From: Panacagrimonas sp052389915
GTDB lineage: Bacteria; Pseudomonadota; Gammaproteobacteria; Nevskiales; Nevskiaceae
Direction of reading: 5' to 3'
DNA length: 64,000 nucleotides
Assembly: GCA_052389915.1 (NCBI GenBank)
Contig: JBQTHL010000026.1
Span: forward strand, 1-64,000
Below are positions 16,973 to 25,277 of the stretch, piece after piece. Made by a program: the position numbers and the translations under genes. Numbering within the stretch: the first letter of the stretch is position 1; the number at the start of each line of letters is the position of its first letter. Below the pieces are notes generated by a model. It was not told the DNA's origin. It was given only the letters and a program-made list of their open reading frames with translations, and ran no database searches.

Positions 16973-17332
16973 ATGGCAAGAGTAAAACGTGGTGTAACGG
17001 CCCGCGCGCGTCACAAGAAGCTGCTGGCCAAGGCCAAGGGCTACCAGGGCGCCAAGTCGCGCGTTTATCGCGCGGCGAAGCAGCAGGTCATCAAGTCCGG
17101 GCAATACGCCTACCGCGATCGTCGCGTGAAGAAGCGCGAGTTCCGTGCACTCTGGATCCAGCGCATCAACGCGGCGACCAACGAGTTGGGGCTGTCGTAA
17201 AGCCGCTTCTTCGACGGCATGAACAAGGCCGGCGTGGTGCTGGATCGCAAGGTGCTTTCCGACATCGCCATTCACGACAAGCCGGCGTTTGCGGCGCTGG
17301 TGGCGCAGGCGAAGAGCGCGCTGGGGCTGTAG
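16973..17332 (+). pseudogene. rplT: 50S ribosomal protein L20 with in-frame TAA at codon 76
   Basis: The first 75 codons (MARVKRGVTARARHKK...) are normal L20. TAA at 17198-17200 then interrupts GLS-stop-SRFFDGMNKAG, where L20 proteins have Tyr (GLSYSRF). The same frame continues without another stop through the conserved C-terminal domain (LDRKVLSDIAIHD...) to TAG at 17330-17332, giving exactly 119 residues if read through. TAC or TAT to TAA is one base. L20 is needed for 50S assembly, so a base-call error, readthrough or a second gene copy are all possible; TAA ends infC and rpmI normally, so the codon is not reassigned. Confidence 0.9.
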
Positions 17333-17343
17333 ACACAGCGGTG

Positions 17344-17373
17344 AGCTGGGATGAAGCGAAGCGAATCCCAGCT
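17344..17373 (+). repeat. perfect inverted repeat after rplT
   Basis: AGCTGGGAT and ATCCCAGCT form a 9-bp stem around a 12-base loop. It has no following T-run. It may be the first hairpin of the pheS leader. Confidence 0.55.
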
Positions 17374-17386
17374 TAGGCGCTGAACG

Positions 17387-17425
17387 AGGGGAGCTCGCCG
17401 CAAGGCCGCTCCCCTTTTCTGTTTT
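17387..17425 (+). terminator. intrinsic terminator or pheST attenuator
   Basis: AGGGGAGC pairs with GCTCCCCT around a 13-base loop and is followed by TTTCTGTTTTTG. It ends just before the pheS start region. In enterobacteria pheST is controlled by an attenuator in this position, preceded by a Phe-rich leader peptide (pheM). No Phe-rich leader is visible here, so the mechanism is unresolved. Confidence 0.7.
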
Positions 17426-17436
17426 TGGGGATATGC

Positions 17437-18465
17437 ATGAGCGAATCACTCGAAGCGATCCAGCAGGCCGCTCTGGCCGAGATCGCGAGCGTCGGGGACA
17501 GCCGCGAGCTGGAGCAGTTGCGCGTCAACTATCTCGGCAAAAAAGGCCGCGTCACCGAACTGCTCAAGCAGCTTGGCGGCATGGCGCCGGAAGAGCGCAA
17601 GGTTTTCGGTGATCGGGTCAATCGTGCGAAGGACGCCGTGGCGATGGCCATTACCGGTCGTGCTGCGCAGTTGGCCGAGTTGGAACTGACGGCAAAGCTC
17701 GCGAGCGAAACCATCGATGTGAGCTTGCCGGGCCGCGGTGAGACCGTCGGTGGCCTGCACCCGCTGACCCGTACCCTGCAACGCATCGAACGCCTGTTCA
17801 ACGAGCTGGGCTTCGAGACCATGGACGGGCCGGAGATCGAGGACGACTTCCACAATTTCGGCGCGCTCAATATTCCCGAGCTGCATCCGGCGCGTGCGAT
17901 GCAGGACACGTTCTACGTCGATAACGGCGCGCGCGTGCTGCGCACCCACACCAGCCCGGTGCAGATTCGTACGATGCGCGCGGTGGTGGAGTCGGGTCGC
18001 ACGCCGCCGATCCGCATCATCTGTCCGGGACGTGTCTATCGCGTGGACTCGGATCGCACGCACAGCCCGATGTTCCATCAGGTCGAAGGCTTGTACGTCG
18101 CCGAGGACGTGCATTTCTCAGACCTGAAATACGACTTGCAGACCTTCCTCTCGCGCTTCTTCGAACAGGATGTCGAGGCTCTGTTCCGGCCTTCGTATTT
18201 TCCGTTCGTGGAGCCGGGCGCTGACGTGCACATGCGCTGGCGCGATCCGTCCAAGGGACCCGACCACCCTGGTCGCTGGCTGGAGTTGCTGGGCTGCGGC
18301 ATGGTGCATCCGAAAGTGTTCGAAGCGGTTGGCCTCGATCCCGAGCGCTACACCGGCTACGCCTTCGGCATGGGCGTGGAGCGCCTGACCATGCTGCGTT
18401 ACGGCGTGGACGATCTGCGCCTGTTCTTCAACAACGATCTGCGCTTTCTGCGCCAGTTCGCCTGA
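17437..18465 (+). CDS. pheS: phenylalanine--tRNA ligase alpha subunit
   Basis: A class II synthetase subunit of 342 residues. The N-terminal coiled coil (about 1-90) binds tRNA. Motif 2 and 3 regions are evident: RVYRVDSDRTHSPMFHQVEGL and GYAFGMGVERLTMLRYG. It forms the alpha2-beta2 enzyme with PheT that charges tRNA-Phe. ATG at 17437 (MSESLEA) is preferred to ATG 17425. pheT follows after 10 bases. Confidence 0.97.
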   Translation: MSESLEAIQQAALAEIASVGDSRELEQLRVNYLGKKGRVTELLKQLGGMAPEERKVFGDRVNRAKDAVAMAITGRAAQLAELELTAKLASETIDVSLPGRGETVGGLHPLTRTLQRIERLFNELGFETMDGPEIEDDFHNFGALNIPELHPARAMQDTFYVDNGARVLRTHTSPVQIRTMRAVVESGRTPPIRIICPGRVYRVDSDRTHSPMFHQVEGLYVAEDVHFSDLKYDLQTFLSRFFEQDVEALFRPSYFPFVEPGADVHMRWRDPSKGPDHPGRWLELLGCGMVHPKVFEAVGLDPERYTGYAFGMGVERLTMLRYGVDDLRLFFNNDLRFLRQFA

Positions 18466-18475
18466 GATCGCACCC

Positions 18476-20842
18476 ATGAAACTTTCAGAACAGTGGTTGC
18501 GAGAATGGGTGAACCCCGCGGCTACGATCGAGCAGATCGCCGATCGCCTGGTCATGGGCGGCCTGGAACTGGAAATCGAGCCGGTCGTCGCCGAGATGCC
18601 GCAGGGCGTGGTGGTGGGACGCATCGCGTCGATTGCGCCGCATCCCAATGCTGAGCGCCTGCGCGTGTGCGAGGTGGATGTGGGCGCGGCCGGCATGGCG
18701 ACCATCGTCTGCGGGGCGGCCAATGCGCGCGCCGGCATGGTCGCGCCGGTGGCCTTGCCGGGTGCTCGGCTTCCAGGTGGTCTAGAGATAAAGGCTTCCG
18801 CGCTACGCGGAGTCGCGTCGGGCGGCATGCTGTGCTCGGCTTCCGAGCTGGGACTTGCGGAGAAATCCGAGGGCCTGCTGGAACTGGATTCCGACGTACT
18901 ACCCGGCACGCCCATCGAGCGACATCTCTCGCTTGACGATCGCGTTCTGAATCTGGAGATCACTCCCAATCGCGGCGACTGCCTATCGGTGATCGGTCTT
19001 GCGCGTGAAGTGGCGGCGCTGTTCGGCGTGCAGATGACGCGGCCGCGCATGAAGCCGGCCGTGGTCGTCGGCGAGTTTCGTCATGCGGTCGAAATCGAGA
19101 CTGCGGCTGACTGCTCCGCTTACGCCGGGCGTGTGGTCTACGGCCTCAATGGCCGCGCGCGCACGCCGGACGCAATGCGTGAGCGTTTGCGTCGCAGCGG
19201 CATCCGCAGCATCCAGCCGCTGGTAGACATCACCAACTACGTGATGCTGGAGTTGGGCCAGCCGATGCATGCCTTCGACGAGACGCGGCTCAAGGGCGCG
19301 ATCCGCGTGCGGCGCGCAAAGTCAGGCGAGAGCCTGACCCTGCTCAACGACCAGACCGTGGAGCTGAAGCACGGCGAGTTGCTGATCTGCGACGACAGCG
19401 GTCCGATCGCGCTGGCCGGCGTCATGGGCGGTGCCGAAACGGCCGTGTCGTCGTCCACCACTCGCGTGTTCTTCGAGAGCGCCTGTTTCGCCATGAACGC
19501 AGTGGCGGGCACGGGCCGTCGCCACCGGCTGACCTCGGACGCACTGTATCGCTTCGAGCGCGGCGTCGATCCGGACTTGCAGCGTGCCGCGCTGGAGCGC
19601 GCGACCGAACTCACGGCGCAGCTCTGCGGCGGCGAAGCCGCGTCCATCACCGCGGCCGGGCGCACCCACTCGGAGCCGGTGCGTGTGAGCCTGCGTCATG
19701 CACGGCTCAACAAATTGCTGGGGCACGACATCGCGGCCAAGGAAGTCGAAGCGCTGCTGTCACGGCTCGGAATTTCCACGCGCGTCGAGACCGGCGGAAC
19801 CTGGACCGCGCAGATTCCGAGCTGGCGCTACGACCTGCGCATCGAGGCGGACCTGATCGAGGAAGCGGCGCGCCTGTACGGCTACGACCGCATTCCGGCC
19901 AAGCCCTACGCGGCGCGAATGGCGCCGGGCCGTCCGACCGAGACCGAGCGCAGCCAGACGGCGGTGAAGAGTGCGCTGGTCGCGCGCGGCTGGCAGGAAG
20001 TGATTTCACTGGCGTTCGCCGACCGCGTGCTGCAACAGCGGCTGAACCCCGAAGTCGAATCGATTCCGCTCGACAATCCCATTGCCGACAATCTCGCGCT
20101 GATGCGCTCGACGCTCTGGTGCGGGCTGATCGACGCTTGGCGTTACAACCATGCGCGGCAGGCCAGTCGGTTGCGACTGTTCGAGGCCGGAGTGTGCTTC
20201 GAGCGCTCGGACGGCGTCATCGTCGAGACCCAGCGCTTTGCCGGTCTGGCCGCGGGCGCGGCGCGACCCGAGCAGTGGGGAACCATCGTGCGGCCAGCCG
20301 ATTTCTTCGACGTGAAGGCCGATGTCGTTTCACTATTCAGTCGGCCCGAGTCCGTCGCGTTCGAGCGCGCGGCTCACCCGGCGCTGCACCCCGGACGTAG
20401 CGCCGCGATCCGTTGCGGCGACCAGTGGGCGGGATGGCTGGGCGAATTGCATCCCGGCCTGGTGAGCGAACTTGGGCTGCCGTCTTCGGCGGTTGTGTTC
20501 GAACTGGATTGGGCCGCACTGCGCCACGCGGCGCTTCCGCGCGCACTCGCCATCTCCGAATTCCCCGCGTCGCGTCGCGATTTGGCGCTGGTCGTTCCCG
20601 ACGCTCTCGGCTTCGAAGATTTGCGCAAAGTGGTGCGCAAGGCCGCTCCCCCGTCCTTGCGCGAAGTCGTCGTGTTCGACGTATATCGCGGGGGCAATCT
20701 AGGGACTACCTTCAAAAGCATGGCTTTAGGCTTGATTTTCCAAGACTCCTCACGCACCCTAACTGACGTGGAGATCGACTCGGCGATGGCAGGCATCACC
20801 GCCGCGGTCGCAGACAAACTCGGGGCATCGGTGCGGGCCTGA
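18476..20842 (+). CDS. pheT: phenylalanine--tRNA ligase beta subunit
   Basis: 788 residues, the normal PheT length. In order: a tRNA-binding OB fold (about 40-150), B3/B4 editing domain (about 210-370, with DITNYVMLELGQPMHAFD), B5 (about 400-470), the catalytic-like core and the C-terminal anticodon-binding FDX-ACB domain (about 695-788, SEFPASRRDLALVV). It edits mischarged Tyr-tRNA and completes the synthetase with PheS. Confidence 0.97.
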   Translation: MKLSEQWLREWVNPAATIEQIADRLVMGGLELEIEPVVAEMPQGVVVGRIASIAPHPNAERLRVCEVDVGAAGMATIVCGAANARAGMVAPVALPGARLPGGLEIKASALRGVASGGMLCSASELGLAEKSEGLLELDSDVLPGTPIERHLSLDDRVLNLEITPNRGDCLSVIGLAREVAALFGVQMTRPRMKPAVVVGEFRHAVEIETAADCSAYAGRVVYGLNGRARTPDAMRERLRRSGIRSIQPLVDITNYVMLELGQPMHAFDETRLKGAIRVRRAKSGESLTLLNDQTVELKHGELLICDDSGPIALAGVMGGAETAVSSSTTRVFFESACFAMNAVAGTGRRHRLTSDALYRFERGVDPDLQRAALERATELTAQLCGGEAASITAAGRTHSEPVRVSLRHARLNKLLGHDIAAKEVEALLSRLGISTRVETGGTWTAQIPSWRYDLRIEADLIEEAARLYGYDRIPAKPYAARMAPGRPTETERSQTAVKSALVARGWQEVISLAFADRVLQQRLNPEVESIPLDNPIADNLALMRSTLWCGLIDAWRYNHARQASRLRLFEAGVCFERSDGVIVETQRFAGLAAGAARPEQWGTIVRPADFFDVKADVVSLFSRPESVAFERAAHPALHPGRSAAIRCGDQWAGWLGELHPGLVSELGLPSSAVVFELDWAALRHAALPRALAISEFPASRRDLALVVPDALGFEDLRKVVRKAAPPSLREVVVFDVYRGGNLGTTFKSMALGLIFQDSSRTLTDVEIDSAMAGITAAVADKLGASVRA

Positions 20843-20870
20843 TCGCACTCGCAGGCGCAGGATCGAGAAC

Positions 20871-21164
20871 GTGGCGTTGACCAAGGCCGAGCTGGCAGAA
20901 GCACTGTTCGACGAATTGGGCCTCAACAAGCGTGAGGCCAAGGAGTTCGTGGACCTGTTCTTCGAGGAAATCCGCGGACGCCTGGAATCCGGCGAAGAGG
21001 TCAAGCTGTCCGGATTCGGCAACTTCGAACTGCGCACCAAGAACCAGCGGCCGGGGCGCAACCCGAAGACCGGTGAAGAGATTCCCATCTCCGCCCGGCG
21101 CGTAGTGACGTTCAGGCCGGGGCAGAAACTTCGAATCCGGGTAGGACACGATGCGAGTAGCTGA
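20871..21164 (+). CDS. ihfA: integration host factor subunit alpha
   Basis: A 97-residue DNABII protein starting at GTG (MALTKAELAEALFDELGLNKREAKEFVD). The DNA-clamping beta arm region NQRPGRNPKTGEEIPISARRVVTF is intact. IHF-alpha pairs with IHF-beta to bend DNA sharply. It follows pheT by 28 bases, the usual place, and overlaps the next gene by 14 bases. Confidence 0.96.
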   Translation: MALTKAELAEALFDELGLNKREAKEFVDLFFEEIRGRLESGEEVKLSGFGNFELRTKNQRPGRNPKTGEEIPISARRVVTFRPGQKLRIRVGHDASS

Positions 21165-21558
21165 AGCCACGGCGGTGCTGCCGGAGATTCCGGGCAAGCG
21201 CTATTTCGCCATCGGCGAAGTTTCGGACCTATGCCTGGTCAAGCCGCACGTGCTGCGCTACTGGGAGCAGGAGTTTCCACAGTTGAAGCCGGTCAAGCGC
21301 CGCGGCAACCGGCGCTACTACCAGCAGGACGACGTCGCGATGGTGCGCAGCATCCGCAGCCTATTGTACGAACAGGGCTTCACCATCGGCGGCGCGCGCC
21401 AGCGCCTGAAAGACCAGCAGCGCATTGCCGGATCGGTTACGCAAACGGTGGCCAAAGCAGCCCCGGCCAATTCGCCCGCTCACCCGGTACCGCCGCGCGC
21501 CGCGGCGATCCGGCAGGTCCGCGACGAACTCGAATCGCTGCTCAAGCTTCTACGCTGA
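21151..21558 (+). CDS. MerR-family transcriptional regulator
   Basis: A 135-residue protein with a MerR winged helix-turn-helix at about 18-88 (YFAIGEVSDLCLVKPHVLRYWEQEFPQL...NRRYYQQDDV). The short C-terminal part forms a helix (RQVRDELESLLKLL) for dimerisation and shows no metal-binding Cys. Its location after ihfA is conserved in many gammaproteobacteria; its target is unknown. ATG at 21151 lies within the ihfA 3' end. Confidence 0.9.
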   Translation: MRVAEATAVLPEIPGKRYFAIGEVSDLCLVKPHVLRYWEQEFPQLKPVKRRGNRRYYQQDDVAMVRSIRSLLYEQGFTIGGARQRLKDQQRIAGSVTQTVAKAAPANSPAHPVPPRAAAIRQVRDELESLLKLLR

Positions 21559-21597
21559 GCTTTCCAGAGCGGCCTGTCGCGGCTATCATCGCGGCCC

Positions 21598-21627
21598 CTT
21601 GAGACCGGTAACTCAAGCGGTCTCAAG
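21598..21627. repeat. inverted repeat upstream of tRNA-Pro
   Basis: CTTGAGACCG and CGGTCTCAAG are perfect 10-base inverted copies separated by 10 bases, ending 15 bases before the tRNA. No T-run follows, so it is unlikely to be a standard terminator; a regulatory or processing role is possible. Confidence 0.6.
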
Positions 21628-21641
21628 TTCATGCATCATCG

Positions 21642-21720
<79 letters not shown>

Positions 21721-21740
21721 TTATTCTGTCGATCAAAACG

Positions 21741-21769
21741 AAACGGGGCGCCGAAGCGCCCCGTTTTTT
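21741..21769 (+). terminator. intrinsic terminator, probably bidirectional
   Basis: CGGGGCGC-CGAA-GCGCCCCG followed by six T's closes the tRNA-Pro transcript. The other strand also gives a T-rich run (TTTCGTTTTG), so it can serve convergent metK. Confidence 0.88.
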
Positions 21770-21782
21770 GCTTGCCAGGGCT

Positions 21783-23000
21783 TTACTTCATGCCCTTGGC
21801 CGCATCTTTCAGCGCCTCGGCCCGGTCGGTCTTCTCCCAGGTGAAGCCGGTGAACTCGTGCAGCTTGCCGGTCTCGGAGCAGGTGTACTTGATGGTCGCT
21901 GGCTTGCGGCCGAAGTGGCCGTAGGCTGCGGTGGCGCGGTAGATCGGGTGCAGCAGGTCGAGCATTTCGATGATGCCGTAGGGACGCAGGTCGAAATGCT
22001 TGCGCACCAGCTTCTCGAGATTGTCCGCGCTGATCTTGCCGGTGCCGAAGGTGTCGATGGTGATGGAGGTCGGCTCGGCCACGCCGATGGCGTAGCTGAC
22101 CTGCACCTCGACTTTGTCGGCCAGTCCCGCGGCGACGAGATTCTTGGCAACGTAGCGCGCGGCATACGCAGCACTGCGATCGACCTTCGAAGGATCCTTG
22201 CCCGAGAACGCGCCGCCGCCGTGACGCGCATAGCCGCCGTAGGTGTCAACGATGATCTTGCGACCAGTCAGTCCCGCATCGCCCATCGGTCCGCCGACGA
22301 CGAAACGGCCGGTCGGGTTGATGTGGTACTTGGTGCCCTTGTGCAACAGCTTGGCGGGAAGCACCGGCTTGATGATGTGTTCCATCACGGCTTCCACCAG
22401 ATCCTTCTGCTTGATGTCCGGCGCGTGCTGCGTGGACAGCACCACGGCATCGATGCCCGCCGGCTTGCCGTTCTCGTAGCGCAAGGTGACCTGCGACTTG
22501 GCATCCGGGCGCAGCCAATTGAGCTTGCCGGCCTTGCGCTGCTGGGCCTGGCGTTCGACCAGACGGTGCGCGTACTGGATCGGCGCGGGCATCAGTTCCG
22601 GCGTTTCGCGCGTGGCGAAGCCGAACATCAGGCCCTGGTCGCCGGCGCCCATGTTCTTCTTGTCCTTCTTGTCCACGCCGCGATTGATGTCCATGGACTG
22701 CTTGCCCAGGCCATTGAGCACCGCGCAGGTCTCGCTATCGAAGCCGATGTCGGAGCTGGTGTAGCCGATGTCCTTGATGACGCCGCGGATGATCGCCTCG
22801 GAGTCGATGTGCACGCCCTTGGGCACCTTGATTTCGCCCGCCACCATCGCGATGCCGGTCTTGGTCAGCGACTCGCAGGCCACGCGCGCGTCCTGCGACT
22901 GCGCAAGGTAAGCGTCGAGAATGGCGTCGGAAATCTGGTCGCACATCTTGTCCGGATGACCTTCGGAAACAGACTCGGACGTGAATACATAAGAGGACAT
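21783..23000 (-). CDS. metK: S-adenosylmethionine synthetase
   Basis: A 405-residue MAT enzyme starting MSSYVFTSESVSEGHPDKMCDQ, with the signatures GAGDQGLMFGFA (hexapeptide GAGDQG) and GGGAFSGKDPSKVDRSAAYAARY. It makes S-adenosylmethionine from methionine and ATP in the cytoplasm. ATG at 23000 is the family start; the frame upstream is open but not conserved. A perfect palindrome lies about 45 bases upstream. Confidence 0.97.
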   Translation of the reverse strand: MSSYVFTSESVSEGHPDKMCDQISDAILDAYLAQSQDARVACESLTKTGIAMVAGEIKVPKGVHIDSEAIIRGVIKDIGYTSSDIGFDSETCAVLNGLGKQSMDINRGVDKKDKKNMGAGDQGLMFGFATRETPELMPAPIQYAHRLVERQAQQRKAGKLNWLRPDAKSQVTLRYENGKPAGIDAVVLSTQHAPDIKQKDLVEAVMEHIIKPVLPAKLLHKGTKYHINPTGRFVVGGPMGDAGLTGRKIIVDTYGGYARHGGGAFSGKDPSKVDRSAAYAARYVAKNLVAAGLADKVEVQVSYAIGVAEPTSITIDTFGTGKISADNLEKLVRKHFDLRPYGIIEMLDLLHPIYRATAAYGHFGRKPATIKYTCSETGKLHEFTGFTWEKTDRAEALKDAAKGMK

Positions 23001-23043
23001 CGGCACTTCCCTCAGAGCGGAATTTTGGGATGGAATCGGATCG

Positions 23044-23061
23044 TATCCGCATATGCGGATA
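23044..23061. promoter_or_regulatory. 18-bp perfect palindrome upstream of metK
   Basis: TATCCGCATATGCGGATA reads identically on both strands and is centred about 52 bases before the metK start. Its size and symmetry fit a dimeric repressor operator. In several proteobacteria metK belongs to regulons of ArsR-type SAM/SAH-responsive repressors; assignment to one is inference. No SAM riboswitch motif was recognised in the leader. Confidence 0.6.
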
Positions 23062-23190
23062 GGCGAATAGAGTAGCCGAGACGGGCGATGAAGGCACGTC
23101 CGTCTGTCTGGCGACGGCCGCCATCCTGCCACATGCCATGAATGCGGCGAGGCTGTCAGACTCGCGCCTCGACCCGTCCAGGACCGAAGC

Positions 23191-24636
23191 ATGATTTCCG
23201 CCGACAACGCCGCCCTACCGCCGATCTATGTCCTGCTGCTGTTGGCTGTGGTCGCCACACTCGCGGGCTTCGTGATCGTGTTGCAGGCACTCGCGCGGCG
23301 CAAAGTGGAGGCCTCTCTGAGCACCGCTCAGCTAGACCAACAGGCGGCGATTCAGCGCGCGGTGGCGGCTGAAACGCGCGTGGAAGCACAAGAAATCCGG
23401 CTGGTCGAACTGCGGGCCGTGGCGGACTCGAACGAACAGCGCTTTCGCGAACTGGCGGTGCAGCGCGAAGCCTTGGTGACCGATCTGGCAGACGCGAAAT
23501 CCGAATGCCGCGAGTTGACCAAACTGCTGGAACTGGAAAGCACTCAGGCTGCGGAGAAGCTCGCCATTCTTCTCGACGCGCGCGAGCAACTGACCCAGCA
23601 GTTCAAGCTCACGGCCAACGAATTGCTGGAAGAAAAGAGCCGCAAATTCACCGAGCAGAACCAAGTCAATCTGGGTCACTTGCTCAACCCGCTCAGTGAA
23701 CGGATCAAGGCCTTCCAGAGCAAGGTCGAGGAGGTCTACATCAACGAGGGCAAGGATCGCAGCGCCCTGAGCGAGCAGGTCCGGATGCTGACGCAGCTCA
23801 ACAACACTTTGAGCCAGGACACGCAAAACCTCACCTTGGCGCTCAAGGGTGACAGGAAGGCGCAGGGCAACTGGGGCGAAATCATTCTGGACGACGTGCT
23901 GGAAAAAGCCGGGCTGTTGCGCGGCCAGCATTACGTGCGGCAGGGCGGGGTGACGGGCGAAGGCGGGCAGGACACCTCCATCCCCGACGTGGTCATCAAG
24001 CTGCCGGGCGAGCGTTTTCTGGTGGTCGATTCCAAGATGAGCCTGCCGGATTACCGCGCGTTCGCCTCGGCAGAGGACGACAGCGAGCGCAACGCCGCGC
24101 TCAAGCGGCATCTGATCTCGATCCGCGCGCACATCAAGAAATTGTCCGACAAGGAATACCAGAAGCTGTACGACCTCAAGTCGCTTGACTTCGTGGTGAT
24201 GTTCATTCCGCTGGAGCCCGCGTTCACCGTGGCCGTCACCAACGACAACGAACTGTTTCAGCACGCCTGGGAAAAGAACGTGCTGCTGGTCAGCCCCAGC
24301 ACCTTGCTGTTCGTGGTTCGCACCGTGGCCTACCTGTGGCGCCAGGAGGGCTTGAGCCGCAACGCCAAGGACATCTCCAATCGCGGCGCCGAGCTGTACG
24401 ACAAGCTGGTGGGTTTCGTGTCGGACCTTCAGAAAGTCGGCGAGCGCATCCAGCAGGCTCAGGACAGTTACCACGACGCGCGCAAGAAACTCAGCGAGGG
24501 CAGCGGCAATGCTATCCGCCAGGCCGAGATGCTGAAGAAGCTGGGCGTGAAGCCGACCAAATCACTGCCGGCGCAATGGATCGACATGGCGGCAGAGGAT
24601 ACGCCGCCGCCCATCGCCGACGATCAGCCGAAGTGA
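23191..24636 (+). CDS. rmuC: DNA recombination protein RmuC
   Basis: 481 residues: an N-terminal membrane anchor (about 11-33), a long coiled coil (about 40-210) and the RmuC nuclease-like core beginning KGDRKAQGNWGEIILDDVLEKAGL and continuing through FLVVDSKMSLPDYRAF (a PD-(D/E)XK-like D-S-K element). RmuC limits recombination at inverted repeats. It is divergent from metK and its 3' end overlaps convergent ppnP by 13 bases. Confidence 0.93.
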   Translation: MISADNAALPPIYVLLLLAVVATLAGFVIVLQALARRKVEASLSTAQLDQQAAIQRAVAAETRVEAQEIRLVELRAVADSNEQRFRELAVQREALVTDLADAKSECRELTKLLELESTQAAEKLAILLDAREQLTQQFKLTANELLEEKSRKFTEQNQVNLGHLLNPLSERIKAFQSKVEEVYINEGKDRSALSEQVRMLTQLNNTLSQDTQNLTLALKGDRKAQGNWGEIILDDVLEKAGLLRGQHYVRQGGVTGEGGQDTSIPDVVIKLPGERFLVVDSKMSLPDYRAFASAEDDSERNAALKRHLISIRAHIKKLSDKEYQKLYDLKSLDFVVMFIPLEPAFTVAVTNDNELFQHAWEKNVLLVSPSTLLFVVRTVAYLWRQEGLSRNAKDISNRGAELYDKLVGFVSDLQKVGERIQQAQDSYHDARKKLSEGSGNAIRQAEMLKKLGVKPTKSLPAQWIDMAAEDTPPPIADDQPK

Positions 24637-24935
24637 CAGACGTAGTGCAACGTCTCCAGCACCTCGATCTCGAAGGAGGATTTCTCCGGCACATCGAAGG
24701 ACTGGCCGCCGGTGAAATCGCTCGATGCCGATTGGCCGGCCAGCTTCACCCGGCAGCGGCCTTCGATCAGTTCCATCACTTCCGGCACCTCGGTGGTGAA
24801 GATCAACTTGGAAGGCAGAATCACGCCCACACTCTTGCGCGTGCCGTCGGCGAACAACACGGTGTGGCTGACGCACTTGCCGTCGAAATAAACGTTGGCC
24901 TTCTTGAGAACGGATACCTGGTCGAATTGGGACAT
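24624..24935 (-). CDS. ppnP: pyrimidine/purine nucleoside phosphorylase
   Basis: A 103-residue cupin-like protein starting MSQFDQVSVLKKANVYFDGK, with GVILPSKLIFTTEVPEVMELIEG and FDVPEKSSFEIEV, the PpnP (YaiE, DUF1255) signatures. The family phosphorolyses several nucleosides to base and ribose-1-phosphate. ATG at 24935 is chosen because the 23 residues before it are not family-like. Confidence 0.9.
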   Translation of the reverse strand: MSQFDQVSVLKKANVYFDGKCVSHTVLFADGTRKSVGVILPSKLIFTTEVPEVMELIEGRCRVKLAGQSASSDFTGGQSFDVPEKSSFEIEVLETLHYVCHFG

Positions 24936-25006
24936 GGTCGCGTGATGGGGTTGGAAAGCCGCTGCGGGGGCGCGATGATCCGAACTACGCAGAACTTCCG
25001 TCAAGC

Positions 25007-25219
25007 ATGAGCCCGAGCAAGCAAGCCCTGTGTCCGCAGTGTCGCCAGCCCTCGTCGCTGGTTGTGGCCAACCGTTTCAGGCCCTTCTGCAGCGAGCGCT
25101 GCAAGATGCTCGACCTGGGCGAATGGTTTGCGGAACGCCACACGATTCCGGTCGCCGAATCCGATGCTGATTTTGACGGCGAGGCACCGCCGCAGAAGGA
25201 CCCGCGCAGGCTTTCGTAG
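25007..25219 (+). CDS. yacG: DNA gyrase inhibitor YacG
   Basis: A 70-residue zinc protein with CPQC (about 9-12) and CSERC (about 28-32) ligands, followed by KMLDLGEWFAERHTIP, the YacG signature. The E. coli protein binds GyrB and inhibits gyrase. Its stop codon lies within the left arm of a REP-like palindrome. Confidence 0.93.
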   Translation: MSPSKQALCPQCRQPSSLVVANRFRPFCSERCKMLDLGEWFAERHTIPVAESDADFDGEAPPQKDPRRLS

Positions 25220-25273
25220 GTCGGGCCTCAGCCCGACATCCCGCTGCGCGAGTCGGACTGAAGTCCGACCTGC
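25216..25273. repeat. REP-like palindrome, family A, overlapping the yacG stop
   Basis: GTAGGTCGGGCCTCAGCCCG and an inverted relative (GACTGAAGTCCGACCTGC) pair over about 22 bases with mismatches. It lies between convergent yacG and the Nudix gene, where it could act as a transcript end structure for both. Its TAG supplies the yacG stop codon. Confidence 0.75.
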
Positions 25274-25277
25274 CGAA

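Noticed and set aside
23001..23190. SAM riboswitch before metK
   Set aside because: No SAM-I, SAM-II or SAM-V core pattern was seen; only the palindrome stands out.
21783..23207. Long N-terminal extension of metK
   Set aside because: The residues before MSSYVFTSESVSEG are not conserved, and the extension would run through the palindrome.
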